The notes beneath the pieces are model-generated. The model searched no databases. It was not told the origin of the DNA and was given only the letters and a program-made list of their open reading frames with translations. Positions 8,118-16,994 of a stretch of DNA of 64,000 bases are shown here, one piece after another (within the stretch, counting starts at the first letter, position 1; each line of letters starts with the position of its first letter). Both the position numbers and the translations under genes were made by a program. Origin of the DNA: Nostoc sp. MS1 (GTDB lineage: Bacteria > Cyanobacteriota > Cyanobacteriia > Cyanobacteriales > Nostocaceae); NCBI RefSeq assembly GCF_019976755.1, contig NZ_AP023441.1:6817501-6881500 (forward strand). Reading direction: 5' to 3'.

Positions 8118-8636
8118 TTAATTTTTGGCAAGGATGGCTTTGACTGTCGTAATGGCTTCTTCTACACTTTCTACAATATAAAGATTTTCTGGAGATAATT
8201 TCCGAAAGAAGGCTTGAGTTTGGGTATCGTTATTCAATAAAATCGTCGCTTTATTTGCCTTTACAGCTAAGGAAATTTCAGAAGCAGTACCAGCACCCAT
8301 GCCACAGGCAATGACTACATGACTAGAAAGCACATTAATATTATTACGGGCGTTGCCCATATCTGTGATAATGGCAATATCTACAGCCTCAGAAACGCCG
8401 TCTGCTTGATTTCCTGGCAGAATACCTATTGTTAAACCATTAGCCGATTTTGCCCCTTGGGAAGCAACTTCCATTACCCCTACGTTTCTTCCCCCAGTAA
8501 GTAAAATCCATCCAGCTTGGGCAATTAACTCACCTAATTTATAAGCATTTTCGCAATCATTCGCTGTTGCGCCTTCCCCAGCGCCCATCACCCCAATTAT
8601 GATTTTTCTCATCGGTAAGTTGTTGGGATTATGCAA
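8118..8636 (-). CDS. TIGR00725/LOG-like Rossmann protein
   Basis: 172 residues with 'IGVMGAGE' at the N-terminus, 'LLTGGRNVGVMEVASQGA' near 45-62 and 'VIACGMGAGTASEISLA' near 108-124. These match the TIGR00725 family, related to LOG/cytokinin-activating phosphoribohydrolases and Moco-carrier proteins. The classic LOG motif PGGxGTxxE is changed (CGMGAGTASE), which is usual for this subfamily. Biochemical role unknown. Single gene, divergent from the integrase. Confidence 0.8.
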   Translation of the reverse strand: MHNPNNLPMRKIIIGVMGAGEGATANDCENAYKLGELIAQAGWILLTGGRNVGVMEVASQGAKSANGLTIGILPGNQADGVSEAVDIAIITDMGNARNNINVLSSHVVIACGMGAGTASEISLAVKANKATILLNNDTQTQAFFRKLSPENLYIVESVEEAITTVKAILAKN

Positions 8637-8714
8637 TGTAGAGTTATTATAATCGAGTTCGTAGTTAGCATTTTAATCCTAACTACAAACCAATACAGCC
8701 TTTGAGACTAGCTT

Positions 8715-10166
8715 ATGGCAAATAGTTTTGACCTACGCAAATCGGTATGGGAAAGTACGCTAATTGACCAATGGGAACCTTCTAAATGGAAGCAATGGAA
8801 AGCGAAACAAACCGATGAACAAGCTAAGTTAGAACGGGAATATTTACGAATTAAACATGCTGTCCAACAAGCTAATGCAGCTTTGTGTTTGGATAGAATT
8901 AAGATTAAACTTAAACTCACAAGTCCGAAGACTATCGGTTTACAAGGTACTTTTCCCTGTAGACCTGGTGATGTGGGTAAAGATGGGAGTCCTAATAAAC
9001 AATATACAATTTCTTGTGGCTTTACTGCTAATGATGCTGGGCTGAAAATGGCAGTATTCAAGGCGAGGGAATTAGATTTATTATTAATTACAAAACAGTT
9101 TCAATGGACACCAGAGTTATTAGGTAAACAGGCTCAAAAGATAGAATTACCTAATTTTAAAAACTCTGGTAAATCGATTGGGGAATTAATTCAAGAATAT
9201 GAGAAAGAATTTTGGAAAACCCATGAACAAAATAGACGGGGTATCCGAACTTGGGAAACTCATTACATGCGGCATCTTAAGAAGTTACCGCAGGATGTAC
9301 CACTGTCTGCTCAAGCTCTAGAAATGGCTTTAGAAAAGACTAAACCTAACACATCTGCTCGGTTTTTTATGGTGTGGCAGTTGAAAAAGTTTTGTGAGTT
9401 TTGTGGCATTGATGATTTTAAAACAATTTATGCCTATGCAACTCCTAAGCCTCACCCTACTCTCCGCAAAATTCCTTCAGATGAGGAGATTATTCAAGGT
9501 TTTGAGAAGATTGGTGTCCCTCTATCAACATATACGAGCAAAGACAATCTTACACAACCAGAACAGTGGCAATGGGCTTTTGGGATGTTGGCTACTTATG
9601 GTTTAAGACCTCATGAGTTATTCGCTATAGATGTAGAGGCTTTTATTGACCCTGGAAATACTTTTCATTTAGTAACACTAAATCCTAGCTTGACGGAAGG
9701 AACCAAAACTGGTGAACGGAGTTGTGGTATTCCCCCTTTACATCCTCATTGGGTGGATTTATTTAAGTTAAAAAATATTAGATTGCCCCATAATGAAGGC
9801 AAGTTGAGTAATAAAACTGCAAAACTATATATCAAGTTTAAAAATGCCGATATAGGTTTTCGACCTTATGATTTACGTCATGCTTATGCTATCCGTGGTC
9901 ATCGGTTGCGCGTGCCTATCAAGACTATGGCAGATTATATGGGGCATTCGGTACAAGAGCATACCAAAACTTATCAAAGATGGATGAATGAAGATACTAA
10001 TTTAGAGATTTATAGGGAGGTGGTTATTCATAGGCAAGGGACTACTAAGGAGGCGATGAAGGAGAGAATTAAGGAATTAGAAGCTGAGAATATGGCTCTG
10101 AAAGCTGAAAATTCTACGCTCAAAGGTTTATTAATACAGCATCAATTGGGTGAGTTATTAAGTTGA
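8715..10166 (+). CDS. Tyrosine site-specific recombinase with R-Y-R-Y catalytic set
   Basis: 483 residues. The catalytic domain holds Arg298 ('TYGLRPHEL'), Tyr385-Asp-Leu-Arg388 ('RPYDLRHAYA'), Gly-His at 410-411 and the nucleophile Tyr420 ('HTKTYQRW'). The usual HxxR box is YxxR here, a change I recall in the Anabaena XisA/XisC recombinases that excise nifD and hupL elements. The C-terminus (about 450-480) is a leucine/glutamate coil. An Arg/Lys-rich N-terminal part probably binds DNA. No attachment repeats or element genes are evident nearby, so its target is unknown. Confidence 0.85.
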   Translation: MANSFDLRKSVWESTLIDQWEPSKWKQWKAKQTDEQAKLEREYLRIKHAVQQANAALCLDRIKIKLKLTSPKTIGLQGTFPCRPGDVGKDGSPNKQYTISCGFTANDAGLKMAVFKARELDLLLITKQFQWTPELLGKQAQKIELPNFKNSGKSIGELIQEYEKEFWKTHEQNRRGIRTWETHYMRHLKKLPQDVPLSAQALEMALEKTKPNTSARFFMVWQLKKFCEFCGIDDFKTIYAYATPKPHPTLRKIPSDEEIIQGFEKIGVPLSTYTSKDNLTQPEQWQWAFGMLATYGLRPHELFAIDVEAFIDPGNTFHLVTLNPSLTEGTKTGERSCGIPPLHPHWVDLFKLKNIRLPHNEGKLSNKTAKLYIKFKNADIGFRPYDLRHAYAIRGHRLRVPIKTMADYMGHSVQEHTKTYQRWMNEDTNLEIYREVVIHRQGTTKEAMKERIKELEAENMALKAENSTLKGLLIQHQLGELLS

Positions 10167-10256
10167 AAATGGTCATTATTGATATTGCTGAATGAAGATT
10201 GGGCAATATAGATATTGAAGTTGTCTTCATATTTGCCGCAGGTAAATAGTATACCT

Positions 10257-12809
10257 ATGACTGATAATCTCATCACTATAGATATAAATACTTATAATTC
10301 TCTGCAAGAGGAACTGACTTATTTACGCCAGTTAGCGGCAAAGACTTTAACACCAGAGTCATATATCGAATATACACCTGCGGCGATCGCTATATTTGAC
10401 CAAAAGATGCGTTACCTGCTATCTAGCCGTCGCTGGCGGGAGGACTATGGCTTAATTGATGAAGATATTATTGGTCGTTGCCATGATGAAGTTTGTTCTG
10501 GTGGTACTTTAGGTTGGCAAAGAATCTTTCAGCGTTGCTTGGCGGGAAATACGGAAAAATACGAAGAAGATATCCTCATCCGCAAAGATGGTACAAAAGA
10601 TTGGGTAAAGTGGGAAATCAACCCTTGGTATGACGCATCAGGCAAAGTGGGGGGAGTAGTCGTCTTTTCTGAGTTAATTACGGTACGGAAACAGGCTGAA
10701 AACGCTCTTGCTGACAGTGAAAGGCGTTTAAGGGATATTGCCGCTAATATGCCTGGAGCTATCTTTCAGTTCACAAATCGCAATGGTAGTTGGCAAGTAG
10801 ACTATATTAGCGATTTTATCTGGAAACTGGCAGGGATTACCCCCGAACAAATGATGACCGATTTAAGCTGCTTTTTTGCGCTTGTGCATCCAGATGATGT
10901 AGAAGGTTACATTGCTTCAGTAGTAGAGGCTGTGGAAAATGCCACTCCTTGGCACTATGAAGCGCGTTTAATCAAGCCGAACGGGGAAATGCGCTGGTGG
11001 CAAGGAGACTCCACCCCTACAAGGACACCAAGTGGGGAAGTAATCTTTTGTGGAGTTTTGTTAGATATTACGGAACGTAAGCAAGCCGAAGCGGAACTCC
11101 AAAGATTAAATGAGGAGTTGGCTGCCAGAATTTCAGAACGCACTGTAGCCTTACAGCAGACAGAAACACTATTGCAGCGACTAGCCGATAATGTGCCAGG
11201 AATGCTTTATGAATGTCGTCTTAGAGCTGATGGGACGATTTATTTCCCTTATCTTTCTTCTGGGTGTCGAGAACTAATGGAACGAGATCCCCAAGAAATA
11301 CAAAAAGATGGTTCAGTTACGTTTTTGGATATTCATCCTGAAGATATCGTCAATGTACAAGAGGCGATCGCTTACTCTGCCCAAACTCTGCAAAACTTTA
11401 AATCTGAGTGGCGCATCATCACCCCCTCTGGAAAGCAGAAATGGTTGAAAGCTTCTTCCAAACCAGAACGCCTAACAGGAGGTGAAGTTACTTGGTATGG
11501 TTATCTTTTTGACATTACTGAACGAAAACAAGTAGAAGCATTACTTCAAGAACAAGAGCAATTTTTACGCAGTATTTATGAGGGTGTTGACCAAATTATT
11601 TTTGTGGTCGATGTTTTCGATAATGACGAATTTCTTTTTGCTGGCTGGAACCCTTCAGCAGAGAGAGTTTTAGGAGTGAGTAATGCAGAAATTACTGGTA
11701 AAACTCCTGAATATTTGCTTGGTAATCTTGAAGGTGCGGTTGTTCGTCAACGATATAAAAACTGTGTAGAAACTGGTACTACTATTGCTTATGAAGAGTG
11801 TTTAACTTTCCATAATCAAGAAATTTGGTGGTTAACTAAAATTAATCCTCTTAAAAACAGTGCAGGGACAATTTATCGCTTGGTAGGTACAACTTTAAAT
11901 ATTACCAAACGTAAACAAGCGGAAATTCAATTACAGCAGCAAGCCCAAGATTTAAAAAATACTTTACGAGAATTGCAATATGCTCAAACTCAACTTATCC
12001 ATAGTGAGAAAATGTCTTCTATTGGAAATATGGTTGCAGGTGTTGCCCATGAAATTAATAATCCAGTGAACTTTATTCATGGTAATCTCATTCCCGCCTG
12101 TGAATATGCCCAAGATTTGTTGCACTTACTAGAACTTTATCAACTTCATTTTCCTTATCCTCCAGAAGAAATTCAGGAATTTATTATAGATATTGACCTA
12201 GATTTTCTCAAGGAAGATTTGGTGAAACTCTTACAATCTATGCGTGTGGGAACTCAACGCATTCGAGAAATTGTTCTTTCACTACGCAATTTTTCCCGCC
12301 TTGATGAAGCCGAATTTAAGCAAGTATATATTCATGAAGGTATTGATAGTACACTCATGATTTTACAAAATCGTTTAAAGGCTAAATCAGACCATCCAGA
12401 AATTATTATTGTGAAGGATTATGGCAATTTGCCGCCAGTTGATTGTTATCCCGGTCAATTAAATCAGGTGTTTATGAATCTCATCAGCAATGCTATTGAT
12501 GCTTTGGATGAGTCGATTGTTAATGGTAGGTTGTCAGTTGCTACACCTACAATTTGTATTCACAGTGAGGTTGTTAATAATGACTGGGTACGAATTTCTA
12601 TTGCTGATAATGGTGTTGGTATTCCTCAAGCAATACTATCAAAATTATTTGACCCATTTTTTACTACTAAGTCTGTAGGTAAGGGAACAGGATTAGGCTT
12701 ATCTATCAGTTATCAAATTATCGTAGATAGACACAAGGGTAAATTATCATGTAACTCAACTTTAGGGCAAGGAGCCGAGTTTGTGATTGAAATCCCTATT
12801 CATCAGTAA
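10257..12809 (+). CDS. Multi-PAS sensor histidine kinase
   Basis: About 850 residues if started at the ATG at 10257; an in-frame TTG 42 bp upstream is less likely. Four PAS/PAC units cover roughly residues 35-150, 155-290, 300-430 and 440-565, separated by 'ITERKQAE'-type linkers. A coiled segment then leads to the kinase core 'SSIGNMVAGVAHEINNPVN' with the phospho-accepting His near residue 600, and a HATPase with 'NAIDAL', 'DNGVGI' and 'GKGTGLGLSI'. No transmembrane helix is seen, so it is probably cytosolic. No response regulator is adjacent (an orphan kinase). Confidence 0.9.
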   Translation: MTDNLITIDINTYNSLQEELTYLRQLAAKTLTPESYIEYTPAAIAIFDQKMRYLLSSRRWREDYGLIDEDIIGRCHDEVCSGGTLGWQRIFQRCLAGNTEKYEEDILIRKDGTKDWVKWEINPWYDASGKVGGVVVFSELITVRKQAENALADSERRLRDIAANMPGAIFQFTNRNGSWQVDYISDFIWKLAGITPEQMMTDLSCFFALVHPDDVEGYIASVVEAVENATPWHYEARLIKPNGEMRWWQGDSTPTRTPSGEVIFCGVLLDITERKQAEAELQRLNEELAARISERTVALQQTETLLQRLADNVPGMLYECRLRADGTIYFPYLSSGCRELMERDPQEIQKDGSVTFLDIHPEDIVNVQEAIAYSAQTLQNFKSEWRIITPSGKQKWLKASSKPERLTGGEVTWYGYLFDITERKQVEALLQEQEQFLRSIYEGVDQIIFVVDVFDNDEFLFAGWNPSAERVLGVSNAEITGKTPEYLLGNLEGAVVRQRYKNCVETGTTIAYEECLTFHNQEIWWLTKINPLKNSAGTIYRLVGTTLNITKRKQAEIQLQQQAQDLKNTLRELQYAQTQLIHSEKMSSIGNMVAGVAHEINNPVNFIHGNLIPACEYAQDLLHLLELYQLHFPYPPEEIQEFIIDIDLDFLKEDLVKLLQSMRVGTQRIREIVLSLRNFSRLDEAEFKQVYIHEGIDSTLMILQNRLKAKSDHPEIIIVKDYGNLPPVDCYPGQLNQVFMNLISNAIDALDESIVNGRLSVATPTICIHSEVVNNDWVRISIADNGVGIPQAILSKLFDPFFTTKSVGKGTGLGLSISYQIIVDRHKGKLSCNSTLGQGAEFVIEIPIHQ

Positions 12810-12816
12810 TTTGTAA

Positions 12817-13407
12817 TTACCAAATTATTTGCAAGTTGAGGATAAAGCCTGGAAGTATACCTTCCCCAGATAATTCTATGGGTGAGTTTAATACTTGTAT
12901 TGATTTTCCTTGACGATAGATTTCTACTTGGCGTGTTTTGCGGTTAATTAACCAGCCTAGCTTGACTTGATTATCGATATATTCCCGCATCTTGGCTTGC
13001 GCGTCTTCTAAGTTGTCGCTAGGAGACATTAATTCTAAAACGAAATCTGGTGCAATGGGGGGAAATCTGTCTTGTTCTTCTGGTGTAAGTGCGTCCCATC
13101 TTTCTTTTTTTATCCACGCAACATCAGGCGAACGATTTGCACCATTTGGTAGTTTAAAACAGGTGGATGAATCGAAGCATACTCCTAATTTTGTTTGCCG
13201 ATTCCATATTACGAAGTCAGCGTTTATTTCTGAGTTTTTGTTGCCTGTTTCTCCCCCTGTGGGTGGCATAATGATTAATTCCCCTTTAGTATTACGCTCT
13301 AATTTTACTTCTGGGTTTTCTTGACATAGTTGATAAAACTGCTCATCTGTAAGTTTGATGATGGGGTTTAAGTTGATTGTATATGCTGTCATATCTATAG
13401 GACTCAT
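12817..13407 (-). CDS. Uma2-family (DUF820) protein
   Basis: 196 residues from the ATG at 13407. A TTG 33 bp upstream lies inside a palindromic repeat and was not chosen. The PD-(D/E)XK-like fold of Uma2 is shown by 'RNTKGELIIMPPTGGETGNKNSEI', 'RSPDVAWI', 'PDFVLELMSPSD' and 'EYIDNQVKLGWLINRKTRQVEIY'. Uma2 genes are multicopy in filamentous cyanobacteria; their function is unproven and a nuclease role is only inferred from fold. It is convergent with the kinase, with an 8-bp gap. Confidence 0.85.
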   Translation of the reverse strand: MSPIDMTAYTINLNPIIKLTDEQFYQLCQENPEVKLERNTKGELIIMPPTGGETGNKNSEINADFVIWNRQTKLGVCFDSSTCFKLPNGANRSPDVAWIKKERWDALTPEEQDRFPPIAPDFVLELMSPSDNLEDAQAKMREYIDNQVKLGWLINRKTRQVEIYRQGKSIQVLNSPIELSGEGILPGFILNLQIIW

Positions 13408-13427
13408 ACTTGATTTTTGAAATATAC

Positions 13428-13452
13428 GTAGGGTGGGCAATGCCTACCCTAC
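13428..13452. repeat. Palindromic dispersed repeat (GTAGGGTGGGCA...TGCCTACCCTAC)
   Basis: A 25-bp near-perfect palindrome just upstream of the Uma2 gene. The related GGTGGGCAATGC motif is also at 4728-4740, pointing to a dispersed palindrome family. Confidence 0.7.
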
Positions 13453-13611
13453 AAATACTGAGATTTTTATGGCTACGCTCCCGTAAGGGATACAGAAATC
13501 AAATCGGATTCCTATATGAGCCTTTATAGTATCAAATGGGTGAATATTTGAAATATTTTCAACATTCATATATTTATTCCAGTAAATATTATACATAAAA
13601 ATTATGATTTT

Positions 13612-13767
13612 TTATTCATGAATTGGATTTAAAGGACAAATTTGTAATCCTACAGGTGTATTTAATACTGCTACTTCTATACCTAGAACTTGAGCTAAAT
13701 TATCCGGCGTAAGCACAATCTCTGGTTGACCCAAAGCGGTAATAAGTAAGTCGTGGAGAAAATTTAT
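13612..13767 (-). pseudogene. 3' fragment of the FecE-type ABC ATPase gene, cut off by an IS
   Basis: About 48 codons with no start, ending at TAA (13612-13614). They translate to 'PEIVLTPDNLAQVLGIEVAV', the characteristic C-terminal tail of FecE/BtuD/HmuV ATPases. This is the missing end of the ATPase gene at 14911-15567; the IS630-type element at 13768-14916 separates them on the same strand. Confidence 0.85.
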
Positions 13768-13784
13768 AAGTATGTAACAAAGAA

Positions 13785-14384
13785 TTAAGCAGAAGAATAA
13801 GAGTTAAATTTTACACGTTGCGTACTGTAGTTTCCCTTTTCTCCTCTATTTTGAACTCCATCAATGACAGCATAGGCAAGGTCTAATTCATCCTCAAAAC
13901 TTTGAGAAGCTAGTTCATTTTTTTTCAGGTGTTGCCACTCCAATTCAATTGGATTCATCTCTGAGCAATATTTAGGTAAAAAGAAGATGTACAAACCCAT
14001 CTCTTCCCACTTTGTCCATAATTGCTGAACTTCTTTGCACCGATGTATCGGGCCGTTGTCCTGAACGATGACTCTGATACGACCTGCTTTTTGGGCTTCA
14101 AGTGCTTCAAGCTCCATCATTTGAATATAGGATTTGCGTGAAACGCCACCAATCACTAGACCGTACACAAAACTAATTAGGGGTTGAAGAAACCCAATAA
14201 TACTTAACCTTCGACCCCGACGCTTACTCTGCTCCAGGCGTTTTTGCTGACCTCGGAAGTAGTAACTGTAACTGGGTTCACTCCAGGCACAAAACCCTGA
14301 TTCATCCATATACTTTAAATCGATTTCTCCAGCAGCAGCAGATAATTCCAACATCTCTAAGTCTGCCTGTTTGATTTGCTGCAA
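13785..14384 (-). CDS. IS630-type transposase, catalytic part (frame 2)
   Basis: 199 residues with DDE residues in 'LKYMDESGFCAW', 'VIVQDNGPIHRCKEV' and 'CSEMNPIELEWQHLKKNE', the DDE_3 superfamily signature. It overlaps the upstream frame by 28 bp. Family continuity ('KKRGVIWKRTRKSHKGKQ') is obtained only by a -1 slip in the A7G5 tract near 14435-14446. Confidence 0.85.
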   Translation of the reverse strand: MQQIKQADLEMLELSAAAGEIDLKYMDESGFCAWSEPSYSYYFRGQQKRLEQSKRRGRRLSIIGFLQPLISFVYGLVIGGVSRKSYIQMMELEALEAQKAGRIRVIVQDNGPIHRCKEVQQLWTKWEEMGLYIFFLPKYCSEMNPIELEWQHLKKNELASQSFEDELDLAYAVIDGVQNRGEKGNYSTQRVKFNSYSSA

Positions 14385-14839
14385 TACTTTGTCTTGCTTT
14401 CCTTTGTGGCTTTTTCTAGTTCGCTTCCAAATGACCCCCTTTTTTTGAGTACCTGCCTTAACCAGTCAGGACTCAATTTCACGGAGCGTTCTTGCTCTAA
14501 TTTTTGGGCTAATTGAACACTATTATATGTACGTGGTTCTTGCTCCAAGCATTTTTCTAAGAACGCCATGTCAGCTTCTGCCCACCTTGATTTTCCTCCC
14601 CGCCCTGCTTTCTCCCACAGTCCTTCTAGACCTTGTTTTTCCCATCTATGCAAAACTTCTCTTACTGTTTGGGCAGTCCAGTCAAAGTGATCTGCTATCT
14701 TCTCTACGTACCAACCATGTGCGCTTAATCTGATCACTTCGGCTCGGTCTTTCACTTTCTGGGGTACATCTGCCGTTCTCAGGTTGAACAAAATTTTATC
14801 TTGCTTAGGAGTCAGAAATACCCTTAAACGGCTGCCCAT
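14357..14839 (-). CDS. IS630-type transposase, N-terminal HTH part (frame 1)
   Basis: 160 residues beginning with ATG at 14839. It holds two helix-turn-helix units: 'VIRLSAHGWYVEKIADHF' and the winged part up to 'LSPDWLRQVLKKRG'. After the AAAAAAAGGGGG tract the frame runs into unrelated sequence, which supports programmed -1 frameshifting to the catalytic frame. Confidence 0.85.
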   Translation of the reverse strand: MGSRLRVFLTPKQDKILFNLRTADVPQKVKDRAEVIRLSAHGWYVEKIADHFDWTAQTVREVLHRWEKQGLEGLWEKAGRGGKSRWAEADMAFLEKCLEQEPRTYNSVQLAQKLEQERSVKLSPDWLRQVLKKRGSFGSELEKATKESKTKYCSKSNRQT

Positions 14840-14910
14840 ATCCCTGTTACCTTGGTAGACACATTTATGTATTTACTTATCTTTACACACTTTGGTTTTT
14901 TCACCTTGTT

Positions 14911-15567
14911 CTACTTATTTCCTTGATGCAGTAAGGCAATGCGAGAACTATATCTAGCTGCTAAATTGATTTCATGCAGCACAGTTAGAATGGTAATTAC
15001 CGGTTTTTGATTCAGATTTTTTAATAAATTTAATAGTTCTAACTGATAGCGAATATCTAAATAGGTGGTGGGTTCATCTAATAGTAATATTTGCGGATTT
15101 TGAGCTAGGGCTAGTGCTAAGAATGCTCTTTGTCTTTCACCACCTGAAAGCTGTTCTACTAGTCGGTCTTGATAGCTTTCCATCTGAGTTAAATGCAAAG
15201 CTTCATTCACTTTTTCTCTATCTTCTGTATTTAAGTCCCATTGCCACCAAGGTTGGTGCGGGGTGCGTCCTAATGATACTAATTGCCGAACTGTTAAGCC
15301 TGAAGGAATTGCTTGTTGTTGGGGTAATAAGGCTAGTTTTTGAGCAACAATGGCGGCGGATTGAGTATGAATTGCTTTTCCATCTAGTAATACTGTTCCT
15401 GTTTGTGGAAGTAATAGGCGACTCATAAGTTTTAGTAGGGTAGATTTACCAGAACCATTCGCACCAACTAAACTCAACCATTCGCCTTTTTCAATTACTA
15501 AGGATATGTCTTTAACTACGGTTTTATTTGTGTATCCACCTGTGAGATTTTGTGTTTCTAAAGGCAT
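14911..15567 (-). pseudogene. FecE/BtuD-type ABC importer ATPase, C-terminus replaced by IS sequence
   Basis: 218 residues remain of a family usually about 255-265 long. Walker A 'GANGSGKST' (35-43), Q-loop 'LPQQ' (81-84), signature 'LSGGERQR' (140-147), Walker B 'ILLLDEP' (160-166) and the H-loop His198 are intact. The frame then reads three codons into the IS and stops. The lost tail is at 13612-13767. It is downstream of a FecCD permease on the same strand, so the two formed an iron-siderophore, heme or cobalamin importer. The ATPase core might still fold, so partial function cannot be excluded. Confidence 0.85.
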
Positions 15568-15580
15568 AATAATAATTGGT

Positions 15581-15597
15581 AATTCGTAATTCGTAAT
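15581..15597. repeat. Short AATTCGT repeat
   Basis: Two head-to-tail copies of the AATTCGT unit also found at 6812-6843, lying in the 39-bp gap between the permease and ATPase genes. Confidence 0.7.
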
Positions 15598-15606
15598 TTG
15601 AGAGAT

Positions 15607-16596
15607 TTAGATTCTGTTTTGGCGGCGGTAGAGTAACCAAATGAAGAGGGGGGAACCTAGTAATGCTGTGACGGAACCAACTGGAAGTTCTATTGCACCT
15701 AAACGAGAAAGTAAGTCTGCAATGGTCATGACGATCGCCCCTCCTAAAGCGCTGAGTGGTAAAATGGCGCGATAATCATTACCTACAAGTAAGCGGATAC
15801 CGTGGGGTACTATTAAGCCGACAAAACCAATCAAGCCGCCAATACTCACTGCACCTGCGGCTAATAGTGTAGCAACTCCACCGATGAAAATACGCGATCG
15901 CCCCAAGGAAACTCCTAAACTTACAGCTAACTCATCCCCCAGATTTAATAAATTTAGCGATCGCGCTAACAAACATCCCCACACTAAGGCGACACTAATA
16001 TAAACCCCGGCTGTAGTGACTTCCGCCCATCCCCTACCATTCAAACTACCTATTAACCAGTTTAAAGCAGTCTGTATGCGTCCATCTTCTGTTAACAGCA
16101 GTAAAACAGACTGTACTGCTCCAAACATGGCGCTAACCGCCACGCCACCCAAAATTAGCCGTTCTACAGAAATACCATCCCCTGTTTTGGCAAGGAAATA
16201 GACAATCACCGTCGTCAGTACGCCCCCAAACCACGCCCCCAAGGGAACCCAAGCTAAGAACACGCCTAAACTAAACATAGCTATTGCTACCAAACCTGCA
16301 CCCGCAGATATGCCTAGTAGAAATGGATCAGCTAGTCCATTCCGTAACATCCCTTGCAGTAGCGCCCCAGACATTCCCAAAGCTGCACCTACCAAAATCG
16401 CCGCCACAGTCCTGGGTAAGCGCAAATCCCAAAGGATGGTTTGATACAGTTGTTCTCCCTTTCCCCAGACCGCCAGCCACAATTGCTGCGGGGTGATGGC
16501 GACAGCACCAAAAGATAGGGAAGCGCCTACTGCTAAAAGTAGAACGACAATTAAGCATAGGGTGGCTAAGGGTATTTTGGCTTTGTTATTAGTCAT
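15607..16596 (-). CDS. FecCD-family ABC importer permease (BtuC/FhuB-like)
   Basis: 329 residues from the ATG at 16596; an in-frame upstream ATG at 16683 would add 29 residues coded by a structured leader and is rejected. About ten hydrophobic segments and the motifs 'DLRLPRTVAAILVGAALGMSGALLQG', 'NPLADPFLLG'-like 'NGLADPFLLGISAGAG' and 'GLIGFVGLIVPHGIRLLVG' define the BtuC/FecCD family. It works with the ATPase gene 39 bp downstream, now split by an IS. No periplasmic binding protein gene is beside it. Confidence 0.9.
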   Translation of the reverse strand: MTNNKAKIPLATLCLIVVLLLAVGASLSFGAVAITPQQLWLAVWGKGEQLYQTILWDLRLPRTVAAILVGAALGMSGALLQGMLRNGLADPFLLGISAGAGLVAIAMFSLGVFLAWVPLGAWFGGVLTTVIVYFLAKTGDGISVERLILGGVAVSAMFGAVQSVLLLLTEDGRIQTALNWLIGSLNGRGWAEVTTAGVYISVALVWGCLLARSLNLLNLGDELAVSLGVSLGRSRIFIGGVATLLAAGAVSIGGLIGFVGLIVPHGIRLLVGNDYRAILPLSALGGAIVMTIADLLSRLGAIELPVGSVTALLGSPLFIWLLYRRQNRI

Positions 16597-16700
16597 TAGT
16601 CCGCGCTTCAACGTTTCATAGTCATTTTCCCCTACACAATTGCAAAATCCGCGCCCAGTTCCGTGTTTTTGGAGCGCTAACACTGGTATTAGTGTAAAGG
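16597..16700 (-). promoter_or_regulatory. Cobalamin-riboswitch-like remnant upstream of the permease
   Basis: Read on the minus strand, this leader holds CGGAACTGGGCGCGG, then GCAATTGTG, GGGGAAAATGACT and GTTGAAGC. The order resembles the core and P7-P8 part of cobalamin riboswitches (CCGC-ACTGTG-GGGGAG-GACT-GAAGCCAGG). The final B12 box is cut after GAAGC, where a CTAATGACTAAT repeat begins and the permease ATG follows. The match is by eye only; a deletion may have removed the box and a binding-protein gene. Confidence 0.4.
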
Positions 16701-16994
16701 ATTTCTGCTTTAGTTACGGCTGTGTAAGTTGTACAAGATTTATATCAAAGCCGTCTTACTACACGTTTACTAGACCCAGAAATTTAGTTGATCGTTTCTC
16801 TAACTCAATAGGAAACCTTGGTAAGTTACTCTTTTGTGACTAGATTTATAGATTACTATGGTGGGTAATGTCTACCAAGAAATTACGATTACTACTTGAC
16901 TTCGTGTAAATTTAGTATCAAGATATTAGCTTGGTGTGCTTAGTAGCTTGTTACAGTTTATCCCCAACATCAGCATAAACCTTCAACCTATCTA

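Larger units (their letters stand above)
13768..14916 (-). mobile_element. IS630-family insertion sequence inside an ABC ATPase gene
   Basis: About 1.15 kb with two transposase frames on the minus strand. The ends are approximate: an imperfect inverted repeat is seen (ATAAGTATGTAACAAAG near 13766, and ATAAGTAGAACAAGG read from 14920 on the other strand), with TA at both edges. Its family differs from the element at 4804-6010, as ends and transposase are unalike. Its insertion splits the FecE-type gene. Confidence 0.85.

Noticed and set aside
10215..10256. TTG start of the PAS histidine kinase
   Set aside because: The ATG at 10257 is a better start, and the extra 14 residues have no domain value.
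16597..16683. Longer FecCD permease start at 16683
   Set aside because: The extra 29 residues are polar and coded by the structured leader; family similarity begins with the ATG at 16596.
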